Positions 46,193 to 57,639 of a stretch of DNA of 64,000 nucleotides are shown here, one piece after another. Origin of the DNA: Dactylis glomerata (taxonomy: Eukaryota; Streptophyta; Magnoliopsida; Poales; Poaceae); the NCBI GenBank assembly GCA_007115705.1, contig QXEO01000143.1, forward strand, positions 5,191,434 to 5,255,433, in the 5' to 3' direction. The position numbers and the translations under genes were made by a program. Within the stretch, counting starts at the first letter, position 1, and each line of letters opens with the position of its first letter. The notes under the pieces are model-generated. The model searched no databases and was not told where the DNA came from. It saw only the letters and a list, made by a program, of their open reading frames with translations.

Positions 46193-48134
46193 TTAGGATG
46201 TGCACATACCATGAGGGTAATTCTTTGGTCCCTCCTTATTCCTTGGAAAGTGCTTCATGCACTTCTTATGTGGGAATTGAAACTTCGCATTACCTTCCTT
46301 AGCATCAATGATAGCACCTGTAGTTCTCAAAAAAGGTCTACCAAGAATTATAGGACTATGGTTCTTACCTTCCATGTCCATGATAATAAAGTCAACATGC
46401 ACAAAAGTCATATGTAATTCAACAAGAACATTATTGACTATCATAAGCATTAGTGATAGAGAAATCCGCAAGTTTCAAGTCAATATCACACTTTTCAATA
46501 GGAGGTAAATCAAGATGATCATATAAAGACTTAGGAATAGCAGAAACACTCAACCCAATATTAAGTACTGCAGGCCATGTGATTCTTCCTGTAGTGACAT
46601 AAATCATTGGTTCCCATACATCCCCAAGCTGAAGTGGAACTATCGACTCCTTATGATTCCTACTCAACTTTTATTTTATAACATGATTAGCAACAATAGT
46701 GCCAAAACCTGCTTGTTTAGAATCAACAAGAGGATCACAAGCTTGATTTTGCAATATAGAGATAATTTCATCAAGAGTCCATTTTTTTAAGAGAGGCGAA
46801 AGGATCATTTGGTATATCATCTAACATCTTAGTCTCCTCCACTTGCTTACTCGCTTCTTCTTTCTTCTTTTCTAACTCTATATTTTAAGTCTCTCTTTTT
46901 TCTAGTCTCTCAAGTCTCTCTTCTTGTTTCTGCCTAGCCTCCAAAATTTTAACAGTCTCCCAAGACTTTTCTAAAACCTCTTCTAAGTACTTCATAGTAT
47001 ATTCATGAAACCTTTGGCGCTGTACAAAATTTTTAAGAGCAATAAAATCTTTAGCTAGATTATCAACATTCTCACATAAAGCATCCATTTTCTCAAACTT
47101 AGCTATAAACTCCTTGCTCAACTCTTTTTGTGTGGCTATAAAAGGTCTAATCGTGCTCTCTAAATAACTTGAATTATTGGTCCACTAGCATAAGTGTTGT
47201 TGGGCACAAAGGGTGGCCGACTACCATTAGTGTTATGCCCAAAAGGTGGTCTAGGATACCCACTATTGTAGTTATTCCCATAAGCATTGTTGCTGAAAGT
47301 TTAATATAGTTGACATCTACTCCTTCAACATTATTTGCTACAAGCTCTTGTAAAGGAATATTATCTAAGTTGGGTTGCTTACTCAACATGGCCATTATAG
47401 CATCTAACTTAGCACCATAACCATCTGATTCTTCCATATAATTAACCTTTTTAGCATTGGTGTGGGGCGCCCTATCAGTGTGCCATTGGCTGTGATTTTA
47501 TAACATATTTTTCAAGATATCCTTAGCTTCACTCACAACCTTAGTCATAAAAGCACCTCTTGCAGTAGAATCAAGCAAACTTGTAGACATATAATTGAAA
47601 CCATTATAGAAAGAGTGCAAAATAGTCCACTCATCCACACCATGTGAAACACAACTCCTAAGCATTACTTTTAACCTCTCCCAAAGAGTAGCAACATATT
47701 CTGAATCATTTTGCCTAAAAACAAGAATGCTATATCTATTCTGAAGAATCTGAAATAGAAGGTTGATATCTCTTAATAAAAGAATCTTTTAAATTGTCCC
47801 AATAGTTTATGATACCATTAGGTAAAGACAACAACCATTCTTTAGCTTTTCCTCTTAATGAAAAGGGGAAATTTTTTAGTTTATCAATGGAGTTATCAAT
47901 ATTTTTATAATTTTGCATATCACATATCTCACAAAAATCATGAATATGAACAGAAGCATCCTCACCAGCCCTACTACCAAACTGATCCTTGCATATAAGA
48001 TTAAGCAATCTAGGACTAATTTCGACGGACTCATTAGTGATCTCAGGAGAACTAATGGGTTGAGAAATGAACTGGGCATTTGGGACATTGGTACAGTCAT
48101 AAAGATTTATTTTCATGTCTCCCATCTTTCTCAA
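46193..48134 (-). pseudogene. Element E gag-protease remnant
   Basis: Minus-strand pieces in several frames. From 48134: Gag with DKLKNFPFSLRGKAKEWLLS. Around 47437-46885: a linker and a Glu/Arg-rich coiled stretch. From 46667 to 46193: protease-like WEPMIYV, SVSAIPKSLYDHLDLPP, then IILGRPFLRTTGAIIDA and KKCMKHFPRNK. The active-site triad region reads LNIGLS instead of DLGAS, so the catalytic Asp is gone. At least three frameshifts or stops. Confidence 0.8.
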
Positions 48135-48253
48135 AATCTTCTACAACTATTTTTTTTAAATAGTAACAAAAGCAAAAACTGAAAACAAAAACTACTGCGA
48201 AGTCTAAAGTAAAAGAAAAGCTCACAAAGGTGAAGAACCTTAAGCTGCTTCCC

Positions 48254-48271
48254 CGACAATGGCGCTAAAAA
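48254..48271 (-). other. Element E primer-binding site (degraded)
   Basis: Minus strand ...TTAGCGCCATTGTCGGGGAAG, close to TGGCGCCGTTGCCGGGGA, just inside the LTR. Confidence 0.6.
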
Positions 48272-48278
48272 ATATTCT

Positions 48279-49568
48279 TGATGGCAGCAACTCTATTCTT
48301 CAAAATGCCACTCACTGGAGTAGGGACTAAAATTAACTAGAGAACTTCTTATGATTAAAAGTTGGACTAGGGATCATGTTTTCACTTGATCCCCCTCTCT
48401 CATAAACATGGTGGTAACAAAGCACAAACGACAAATTAAGAGCATGCAAACACACAAGATGTCATTGAGAAGCATAACCATGGGCATCACGCACAATCAT
48501 AGAGTTGATACGAACCAACTCACTAATACTCCTTTGACAAGAGAGTCTACCTCAAGTCAAATTTAAGACTTAACTGAGTATTGCACAAAGAATTGTAACA
48601 CGATGTTGAAAACACAGATGCATCCTTTAAATTAGGGGTCCTTTCTATCACTGGACATTCATGCATGGTTAACCATTCTCCCTAGTGAGGCAACCATACA
48701 AAGGTAAAAATCATAGCAGTTCAGAAATTTCTGTTACTTCCCTAAGCCAACTACAAGATTTCTCCAACTAATGCACACATCACCCACACGCGCCCTAGTT
48801 TACTAGTGCGATCAAGACTAGCAAACAAGAATGGGGTAACATATACATCTACTCATACATCAAGGACATAAACATCTTTGCATCTCATAAATCATCTCAC
48901 AAACATAAGATCCACCACATAGGTAATACAATAATGGTCACAATCATGATAGGCGGCTCATGTGACTCTAATCTATGAAGCAAGAGAGAGAGAGAGAGAG
49001 TTTGATACAAGTTACTTCCACAATCCCCATATATTAGGGGGTGAATTAATCCTTGTTCATCATGTTGCTGAAGAAGATGGTGTCGATGGAGTCGAAAAGA
49101 CAACTGGGAGCAGCTTTGACATCATCTCCCCTCATATTCTCGCAGTCTTCACATCTGTATGGTGTGTTTAGTATTTCTCTGCCACTCCATCACGAAGTCC
49201 CTAGAGGAGGGTATATATAGTCGGTTTTAGGTCAAGACGATTCCGTAGAGTCTAAGATGTTGCTGAAATGACGTTCGAGGCAAAAGGTGGGCCCCACCAT
49301 GTGACTAGGATTGTGGACCATGTGGTGGGCCCTATTTCCTGCCTCCTGGCGTCCCTTGTTGACTTCTTCTTCTCATGGTCTTCTATTTCCCAGAAAAATG
49401 ATATGGCAAAAAGTTTGGGTCCGTTTGACATCCAAAATGTCCCTGAAAGTAAGAAAACATGCAAAAACAAGGAAATCTTCTTCGCAACGTTAAAACAAAT
49501 TAAAGGGGATTGTTTAGAAAACCCCCAAGATCAATGGCAAATAAGTCCAGGTCCTCATAAAACTATCA
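48279..49568 (-). repeat. Element E 5' LTR
   Basis: About 1,290 bp. On the minus strand it starts TGATAGTTTTATGAGG and ends GCTGCCATCA, a boundary comparable to GCCGCATCA in B. It contains a GA dinucleotide run. Confidence 0.7.
48983..49000 (+). repeat. (GA)n microsatellite
   Basis: An 18-bp run of GA inside the LTR of element E. Confidence 0.9.
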
Positions 49569-49579
49569 AATAACTAGGA

Positions 49580-51612
49580 ACATGATCTAATAAACTACAA
49601 AGTTCATAGATGTATTTTACATGCATCAATATTCTAGAGTTCCTAATGAAAGGAAGTTTAGTTTTGCTAATGATTTGACAAACAATGTCAAACGAAAGAT
49701 GACCCACACGACTATGCCACTTTGCTTGTGAAGGCTTGGTGGCGACAAACATGTGCTTCTGCAACTTTGGGTAAGACATCGTAGATGAAATAAGAGGGTA
49801 AAGCCCGCGAACACATCTCCCCCTATGAATTATTCTCCATGTGACCTAATCCTTGATAAAAAATAGAAGGGATGAAACTCAATAAAAACATTGTTATCAT
49901 ACGTGAAGCGATGCGCAAAGAGCAATTGGACGCACTAGGGAAATGTAAGATATATAAAAGATAGAAATTCTAAATAGGATTATGAATTATTGAGTGACCA
50001 ACATGAGAAATATGCATACCTTGTCCATTGGCAGTGTTGACCTTGTCGACCCTAGTACGTGTTACGAAGGGTCAAATTGTTGAGCTCTCCAGTTATTTGA
50101 TGAGTAGCATCAGGGTCGGAGTACCATTATGTGTCGACATTGTATCAGGCGTTGACCTCTTTGTCATCAAATGATTCATCATCATCATTGCCAAAGATTC
50201 GCCAACATTCTTTAGCGGGGTGACCTTCATTTTTGCAAATCTGGCAAGTGACATAAACCCATGGCGTGGTGTGTCAACGACCACGACTACGACCATGACC
50301 TTCTCCTTGGGGTGCACCACAACCACCTCCGCACCCTTAGCGAGGGTTCTCCTTGCGGTGGTCATCACGCCACTCATTGAGCTGGTCATCACGCGATCAC
50401 ACGTATCATCGCAGCGACCACCTTGATAGACACCATAGTTAGGGCGATCAAGACCATGAAAGGCGGCACAAGCAGAAGTTTGAAAGCCACCAGTGTCTCT
50501 GATGATGAGGTCCTGGCGCTTGTCATATGCATCAATGTGAGCGTAGAGCTCATGGAGTTTCATCTTGCTAGTGATCACGCTAAGTGCTACAGACATAGCA
50601 TTGTAGTCAGAACTGAGGCCAGCCAGGACGAAGGAAATCATCTCGTCATCTGGAACAGGGCGCCCGACAGCAGCAAGTTCATCACAAAACCTTGCATCTT
50701 TGATAGGAACGCGGAAGTCATCATGTTGTGCTTTTTGTGCTCGCAAAAGAAATTCTAAGGTTGGGAAGCTTGGACTGAATTTGAGCGGCAATCATTGCAG
50801 CCACCGATTGCCAAACGCTAGTGGAGGTCTTGATCCTCGGAATATGGGTGGTAAAAAACTTGCATGAGCACCATCTCACCTACACTCTCTTACTGTTTGA
50901 GATTTGTCTTTTTTATATCCCCTAAACTATATAACATATAGACTTGAAACTTTGCAGATCACTTTAATATTGCAAATAGAATGTGAGAAAAATAGATCAG
51001 AATTTTTTTGTGAAATTTAAAATTTTCAAATATTTAAAATTCAACAAAAATTGTTTTAAAACGTATATATATACTGTCATCAAAATCCTGAGCTATTTTT
51101 CCCAAAATCTATCTCAAATGTTTTAGTGTACTGCTAAGTTTCAGATTCAAAGGTTGTATAGAGTGAGAGATAATAAAAAAGAAGTTGTTAGAGAGAGAAA
51201 AAAATAGACCAGCACGGATCTTGATGCACAAATTAACAGACCAGATATAGGGATGTAGGTAAGATGGTGCTCATAAAATGCACTATGGGTGAGGACCTCT
51301 CTGGAAAGCAAATTTAGGAAAATATGGTCTCGTGAAATCCATGAGGCATAATCAGGATTCGGAACCACATTTGGGGTCGTAGCCTTATCCTTGGCGACTT
51401 CCTCCTCAGAGGGTGCAATCACTATGACTTATGGGGAGAGAGCGAGGAGTCGGTTCAGCCAAGAAACCCGACGAGCTGTGCTGCTCGGATGGCCGACATG
51501 ATATTCGCACAGTAGCTCGCCAAGTTGATCTCCGGCTATATCGTGGAGAAAGACGCCATGGTAGAGGCAACGATGACGGAAGACTGGTCCGAGGCAGCGG
51601 TGGTGGCTTCAT
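49580..51612 (-). pseudogene. Copia gag, protease and pre-integrase remnants
   Basis: From about 51560: YCANIMSAIRAAQLVGFL, then 51422-51290 EEEVAKDKATTPN and DHIFLNLLSREVLTH, then the MITE, then 50791 on: SDYNAMSVALSV and KMKLHELYAHIDAYDKRQ (UBN2-type Gag). The zinc knuckle CQICKNEGHPAKEC (CX2CX4HX4C) lies near 50200-50245. The protease site reads WYSDPDATHQITG where WYSDSGATHHITG is usual. The 49555-49814 region has WHSRVGHLSFDIV (GAG-pre-integrase). Several stops and frame changes. Confidence 0.8.
50851..51283. mobile_element. MITE inside the Copia gag
   Basis: 433 bp. Terminal inverted repeats read (left) ATGAGCACCATCTCACCTAC and (right, minus strand) ATGAGCACCATCTTACCTAC after a short A/T-rich tip. 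An 8-bp duplication TATGGGTG lies at 50843-50850 and 51284-51291. The AT-rich interior has no ORF. TSD length fits hAT; the termini do not decide the superfamily. Confidence 0.8.
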
Positions 51613-51740
51613 GGTGGGAACGATTATTGGGTAGATGTGTATCAGAAGGTTAGGCTCTCGATATCATGTGAGAATATCATGTTTAGGTCTACTTGGATAA
51701 TTCCCGATGCGTGTTTCCTCGTATATATGTTGGGGCACTT

Positions 51741-52180
51741 TTCTTTAGAGAAAAGGGTTTCCCCCAATTTCATTTAAAGAAACCACATGCTACAATGTCT
51801 TACATCCTAAACACAACCATCCACATCACCATCATAGCTATAGGTCCCGGGAAGCCTATTTTCTATTTTGCAGAACAAGAAGTTTAAAAGATAAAGGAAG
51901 GTAAAAAACACTGGCAAAAAGAGATTACGGGCGGGAGGAGGAAGGAGTAACACGAGGATAAAATAGACTTGTTAGCTTCACTTCTCCACGCCATTTCCCC
52001 TCTTCTATTTCCCTTCTCTTTCATTTCTCTTTCCAGTGTGTTCATCTTCCTTCCATTCCTCATCTTCTCTTGCTCAGTAAGGCTCCAGAGTCCTTATTAT
52101 TTTTATTCCTCTTAAGTATCCAGGCTTCAGTACCCATGGCGACCACCTATGTCTTGCTCCAAAAATCTCCATTGCTACCT
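51741..52180. other. Unassigned DNA left of the CACTA element
   Basis: Includes 'ttagagaaaagggtttccccc' and a pyrimidine-rich stretch (51960-52080). No gene is recognised. It ends in CCT (52178-52180), the CACTA target duplication. Confidence 0.4.
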
Positions 52181-52421
52181 CACTAGTAGAAAACGGGCCT
52201 TTGGCCTGCACCCTTTAGTCCCGGCCTCCATCTGGGCCGGGACTAAAGGCCCGGCCACGTCGCCCCAAAATCGCAATGCCGCCCATGAGGCTTTGGTCCC
52301 GGCCCATAACGAGCCTTTAGTCCTGGTTTGAGACACAAACCGGGACTAAAGGGCTATGCGGTGTGCAGCCCGCATGTGCGCCACCTTTAGTCCCGGTTTG
52401 TGTCTCAAACCGGGACTAAAG
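52181..52421 (+). repeat. CACTA left terminal and subterminal region
   Basis: TTTAGTCCCGG-type motifs occur singly near 52212 and as inverted pairs (52315-52350 and 52385-52421). In En/Spm such subterminal motifs bind the second transposon protein (known). The motif is G/C-flanked rather than the 12-bp En motif. Confidence 0.85.
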
Positions 52422-52439
52422 TCCTCTGCCTATATATAT
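52385..52439 (+). promoter_or_regulatory. Transposase promoter: inverted repeat plus TATA
   Basis: A perfect 15-bp inverted repeat (CTTTAGTCCCGGTTT, 7-bp spacer, AAACCGGGACTAAAG; 52385-52421) is followed nine bases later by TATATATAT (52431-52439). The likely transcript has an intron ending in CAG just before ATG 52741. Confidence 0.6.
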
Positions 52440-52740
52440 TGGCCCACAGCCCCTCTCTCCCCTCTTCCTTGCATTTTTCTTAGATGGAAGAGTGTGGGTG
52501 TGTGCTAGCTCTCCATTTTTCTTGGATGCACTAGAGGTGTTTGTTGAAATGTGTGTTAGAGCGATGCCGCTTCAGTTCACCGAACACAACTACGATATGA
52601 GATGCCCGAGCCACGCTTAAACCTCTTCCTCTTTATTTCTACTTATTCTAAAAGGTTAGCAATTATATTTCCTCGTTTAGACCGTGCGGTACTAATTTTA
52701 AGGATCGTGATTGTATTTGATATACTTTCGTATAACGCAG

Positions 52741-55700
52741 ATGATCCATCCATGGATGTACGGTGATCGACGCACAGCCGCTTACAGAGAAGGTGTGCAT
52801 TCTTTTCGAGATGCAGCCGATGCGAACAAGCATGGTGGTGGCTATATGTTTTGTCCATGTGTTGAATGTCGGAATGAGAAGGATTACACTTCCTCAAGAG
52901 TCATTCAGAGCCACCTGCTTCGGTCCGGTTTTATGTCGGGCTATAATGTTTGGACCAAGCACGGAGAAAGAGGGGTTATGATGGAAGACGACGATGAAGA
53001 AGAAGAGAACGATGATGACAACTACCGATCTATGTTCCCTGAGTATGCTGATACCGCAATGGAAGACAATAAAGAAGAAGATCAGGGTGAAGAACGGGAA
53101 CTAGATGAGCCCGCTGATGATCTTGGCCGGGTCATTTCTGATGCACGGCGAGGCTGCGACACAGAAAAGGAGAGGTTCCAGTTCGAGCAGATGTTACAGG
53201 ACCACAACAAATTGTTGTACCCAACTTGTGAAGATGGCCAGAAGAAGCTGGGTAGCACACTGGAATTGCTGAAGTGGAAGGCAGAGACCGGTGTGACTGA
53301 CTCGTCATTTGAAAAGTTGCTGGTACTGATGAAGAAGATGCTTCCAAGAAAGAACGAATTGCCCACCAGCACGTACGAAGCAAAGAAGCTTGTCTGCCCT
53401 CTAGGATTAGACGTGCAGAAGATACATGCATGCCCTAATGACTGCATTCTCTACCGCGGTGAGAAGTACGAGAATATGGATAAATGCCCGGTATGCACTG
53501 CATTGCGGTATAAGATCAGAAAAGATGACCCTGGTGATATTGAGGGCGAGCCACCCAGGAAGAGGGTTCCTGCCAAGGTGATGTGGTATGCTCCTATAAT
53601 ACCACGGTTGAAATGTCTGTTCAGAAATAAAGATCATGCAAAGTTGTTGCGATGGCACATGGAAGATCGTATGAAAGACGATAAGTTGAGGCACCCCGCT
53701 GATGGTCGGCAGTGGAGAAAAATCGAGAGAGAGTTCCCGAGATTTGCAGGTGACGCAAGGAACTTATGGTTTGGTCTGAGTACAGATGGCATGAATCCTT
53801 TTGGGGAGCAGAGTTGCATTCACAGCACCTGGCCCGTTACTCTATGTATCTACAACCTTCCTCCTTGGTTGTGCATGAAGCGGAAGTTCATTATAATGCC
53901 AGTGCTTATCCAAGGTCCAAAGCAACCCGACAACGACATTGATGTGTACCTAAGGCCATTAGTTGATGAACTTTTACAGCTGTGGGCCGAACCAGGTGTA
54001 CGTGTGTGGGACGAGCACAAACAAGAGGAATTTGACCTTTGAGCGTTGCTTTTTGTAACCATCAATGATTGGCCTGCTCTTAGTAACATTTCAGGACAGT
54101 CAAACAAGGGATACAATGCATGCACGCACTGTTTGGATCAGACAGAAAGTATATATCTGGACAAATGTAGGAAGAATGTGTACCCATACAATCGTCGTTT
54201 TCTTCCGCCCGAGCATTCCTTAAAGAAAAAAGGCAAGCATTTCAATGGCAAGGCAGAACCCCGGGGGAAGCCTGTCATCCGTACTGGTGCTGAAGTATTT
54301 GATATGGTCAAAGATTTAAAAGTAATCTTTGGAAAGGGTCCTGGCAGCCAACCTGTTCCTAACGGCCCTGATAAGCGCGTACCCATGTGGAAGAAGAAAT
54401 CTATATTTTGGGAGCTACCATATTGGGAAGTCCATGAGGTCCGCTCCGCAATCGACGTGATGCACCTGACGAAGAATCTCTGCATGAATAGTCTAGGCTT
54501 CCTGGGCTTGTATGGGAAGTCAAAAGATACACCAGAAGCACGAGAGGACCAGGAACGTCATAAAGGAAGAGATGGCATGCATCCAGGGCAGTTTCAAGGG
54601 CGTGCCAGCTATGCTCTTACCAAGGAAGAGAAGGAAATCTTCTTTGAAGTCCTTTTCAGTATCAAGGTCCCGACTGGCTTCTCGTCGAATATAAAGGGAA
54701 TCGTAAATATGAAAGACAAAAAATTCCAAAACCTAAAGTCTCATGACTGCCACGTGCTTATGACGCAATTGCTTCCGGTTGCATTGAGGGGAATTCTACC
54801 GGAAAATGTTCGCCTGGCAATTGTGAAGGTATGTGCATTCCTCAATGCAATTTCTCAGAAGGTAATCGATCGAGAAAGTCTATCAGGGTTACAGATTGAT
54901 GTGGTCCAATGTCTGGTCAGCTTCGAGTTGTTGTTCCCGCCATCCTTTTTCAATATAATGACACACCTCCTAGTTCACCTAGTCGAAGAGATTAGAATTC
55001 TCGGTCCTGTGTTTCTACACAATATGTTCCCCTTCGAGAGGTTCATGGGAGTCTTAAAGAAATATGTTCGTAACCGTGCTAGGCCAGAAGGAAGCATCTC
55101 CAAGGGCTATGGAACAGAGGAGGTCATTGAGTTTTGTGTGGACTTTCTTCCTGACCTTAAGCCGATTGGTGTTCCTGAATCTCGGTATGAGGGTAGGCTG
55201 ACAGGAAAAGGCACACTAGGAAGGAAAGCAAAAGTATGTATGGACGGGCATTCTTTCTCTCAAGCACACTACACAGTTCTACACAATTCCACCGTGGTGG
55301 CTCCGTATATCGTGAGACACAAGAATATTCTACGCTCCGAAAACCCGGGGAAGACTGACTCTTGGATTAAAGGGGAACACGAGAAGACTTTTGGCAGTTG
55401 GTTGCAGACACATCTCATGAATGACGACACCGTTGGAGATTAGCTGTACTGTTTGGCCAGGCCACCATCTTTGACTATATGTACTTTCCAAGGGTACGAG
55501 ATAAATGGGAATACATTTTACACGGTTGCCCAAGATAAAAAGAGCACCAACCAAAATAGTGGTGTCCGCTTTGATGCAACAGACGAGAATGGGCACTGTT
55601 TGGAAACATATTATGGGTACATAGAGGAGATATGGGAACTTGACTATGGACCTACTTTTAAGATCCCTTTGTTTCGGTGCAAATGGGTGAAGCTAACAGG

Positions 55701-56058
55701 AGGCGGGGTAGTTGTAGACCAAAAGTACGGCATGACAACAGTGGATCTCAACAATCTTGCATACATGGATGAACCATTCGTCCTAGCCAACGATGTCGCT
55801 CAGGTTTTCTATGTGAAGGACATGTCTACAAAAACGAGAAAAAGAAATCAGCAAAAGAAGACATCGTCCGATGAGCCAAAGCGCCACATAGTTCTTTCAG
55901 GGAAAAGAAACATCGTGGGAGTAGATGACAAGACAGACATGTCAGTAGATTATAATAAGTTTCATGAAATTCCGCCCTTCAAAGTGAAAACTGACCCAAG
56001 CATCCTACTGAATGATGAAGATTCTCCATGGCTACGACCCAGAAGAAAACATAAATAA
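52741..56058 (+). pseudogene. CACTA transposase (TNP2 type)
   Basis: One frame of 1,105 codons with two nonsense codons, TGA 54040-54042 and TAG 55441-55443, each a likely C-to-T product (CGA, CAG). Domain order: transposase-associated zinc-binding region (residues ~5-80; CPCVEC, HLLRSGF), an acidic stretch, the Transposase_21/TNP2 core (~215-560; CPNDCILYRG, KCPVC, LSTDGMNPFG, DVMHLTKNL), DUF4218 (~700-830; NMFPFERFMGVLKKYVRNRARPEGS is split here as NMFPFERFMG and KKYVRNRARPEGS), and DUF4216 (~920-1030; NTFYTVAQD, WELDYGP, FVLANDVAQVFYVKD). Such proteins bind the ends and cut the element in the nucleus. Start chosen at ATG 52741 after a plausible acceptor. Confidence 0.92.
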
Positions 56059-56110
56059 TAGATAGGATTGTTGGTGCAATAATGTAATAATGTATTAAAC
56101 CTTTTATGTA

Positions 56111-56655
56111 ATGCATGATGAAGATTCTCCATGGCTACGACAGACACGGTTACATGGATGGCTGGATGTGAATAATGGTATGGATCGGTCGTCACCGCTC
56201 TTTAGAAAAAAAGCCGGCTCCCCTCAAAGCCAAAACGAAAGCAATGGCCGCCGTCTCCCGCCTCAACCCCGGCGGGCTACTACGTCTCCCCTACCCCTGC
56301 CGCCGCTATACCCAGTCCTGATTTCTTCGCCTCGCAGTTCTTGTACCCACAGCCTCCACATCCACTCCCCCCAGCGTACGGGTGGCCTGTTGCTTGCGTC
56401 GGCAGCTGCTGCGCCAGTGGAGGCTTAACGGTGGGGCTTCCGTCGTTCCCACTCCAGGCAGCGTATGGGCAACCCCTGCTGGTGCCGCCGCCAGTGACGG
56501 TGTACTACTGCTCGCCGCCACCGCCGCAGCAGCCGCTATCGGCTCTCGTGGCGGAAAGGGTTGGGAAACCTCCCGTGGCGGAGCTTCTCGAATATGTCGT
56601 TGGTGCTCACGCCCTACGGCATCTTCGGAAGCTCCGCCTCGGAAAAATGGCAAAC
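56111..56655 (+). other. Proline-rich, GC-rich insert, possibly captured host sequence
   Basis: Composition changes sharply to GC-rich within an AT-rich element. In one frame it reads as Pro/Tyr-rich protein (FLYPQPPHPLPPAYGWP, LPSFPLQAAYGQPL). It starts next to a second copy of a 27-bp piece of the transposase 3' end (56012-56038 repeated at 56115-56141). No domain is firmly recognised; I cannot name a source gene. Confidence 0.5.
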
Positions 56656-57110
56656 TAGTTAATAGTTTGGATAGTTAAAATAATTAATTTTGAAAATAGA
56701 AAATAGTTTTGAATTAGTTATTCAATTTCAAACACTTTTCATATTCATAGTTTTATCAGATTCTAAAATATACAAAAAGAATATTAATCAATATATTTTT
56801 AATTGAAAATGGCAAACTAGTTAATAGTTTGGATAGTTAAAATAATTAATTTTGAAAATAGAAAATAGTTTTGAATTAGTTATTAAATTTCAAACACTTT
56901 TCATATTCATAGTTTTATCAGATTCTAAAATATAGAAAAAGAATATTAATCAATATAGTTTTAATTGAAAATGGCAAAATAGTTAATAGTTTGGATAGTT
57001 AAAATAATTAATTTTGAAAATAGAAAATAGTTTTGAATTAGTTATTCAATTTCAAACACTTTTCATTTTCATAGTTTTTTCAAATTCTAAACTATACAGA
57101 AGTTATTCAA
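56649..57110 (+). repeat. 162-bp AT-rich tandem repeat, three copies
   Basis: Starts with GGCAAACTAG at 56649 and 56811 and GGCAAAATAG at 56973. The third copy decays near 57100. Between the two genes of the CACTA element; non-coding. Confidence 0.9.
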
Positions 57111-57259
57111 TTCAAATTTCAAATAAAATAGTTTTGAAATAAAATCTGAAAAAATTCAGAACTGGCGCGCATTTATTGCACCTTTAGTCCCGGCTGGAGC
57201 CACCAGCCGAGACTAAAGGGGGGGGGGGGCTCGGGCGCGAACTGGAACCGCCCCCAAAA

Positions 57260-57358
57260 CCCTTTAGTCCCGGCTCGGGGCTTCAACCGGGACTAAAGGC
57301 CCCCCCTTTAGTCCCGGTTGAAGCCCCGAGCCGGGACTAAAGGGTTGGGGTATATAAG
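57260..57358 (+). promoter_or_regulatory. Promoter of the second CACTA gene: 39-bp inverted repeat plus TATA
   Basis: Arms 57260-57298 and 57306-57344 are perfect reverse complements. Each contains CTTTAGTCCCGG at one end and CCGGGACTAAAG at the other, with a 7-bp C-rich spacer. TATATAAG follows six bases later (57351-57358). Another imperfect pair lies at about 57181-57220. Confidence 0.7.
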
Positions 57359-57500
57359 CCCGCCCCGCCCTCCTCTTCTTCCTCCCCGGACACTTAGCCA
57401 TTTGCAGGGATCGTCGACGACGCGCTAGGAGCTCCGCCGCCGATCGTTGCGGCTGCGCGAAAACTCGCCGGCGACGCCGCCATCGAGCCCCGCCGCGCCG

Positions 57501-57595
57501 CCACCCCTCCGACCACCGGTGCCACCCCTCCGACCACCGCCGCCACCCCTCCGACCACCGCCGCCATCCCTCCGACCACCGCCGCCACCCCTCGG
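57501..57595 (+). repeat. 21-bp proline-coding minisatellite
   Basis: Four full copies and one partial of a CCACCCCTCCGACCACCGCCG-type unit (one base varies between copies) downstream of the TATA box. It lies in the leader of the second gene. Any translation would be Pro/Leu/Arg repeats, but no ATG precedes it, so I treat it as 5' UTR. Confidence 0.8.
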
Positions 57596-57639
57596 TGAGA
57601 CGCCCGCCCGCCGCGCCGCCCCTTTGTTAGTGTTAGGTT

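Larger units (their letters stand above)
45520..49568 (-). mobile_element. Element E: decayed Gypsy retrotransposon relic
   Basis: In minus orientation: LTR (48279-49568), a degraded primer-binding site, gag-protease remnants (48134 down to 46193) and a purine-rich AAGCTTGGGGATGC near 45530-45543 like that of B. The 3' LTR is missing or unrecognisable. The gag and protease wording resembles element B but is more diverged. The right edge ...AACTATCA meets Copia sequence at 49569, so E was inserted in that Copia element. Left boundary is approximate. Confidence 0.75.
49569..51740 (-). mobile_element. Ty1/Copia retrotransposon relic
   Basis: In minus orientation: a primer-binding site TGATATCGAGAGCC (about 51653-51666, near TGGTATCAGAGCC, initiator tRNA-Met type), a gag start (about 51610), Gag, zinc knuckle, protease motif and a GAG-pre-integrase piece down to 49569, where element E begins. 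Integrase, reverse transcriptase and RNase H are missing. LTR sequence starts at about 51667; its far end is uncertain. Confidence 0.75.

Noticed and set aside
52643..52897. Minus-strand ORF over the transposase start
   Set aside because: It is a shadow of the transposase exon on the plus strand.
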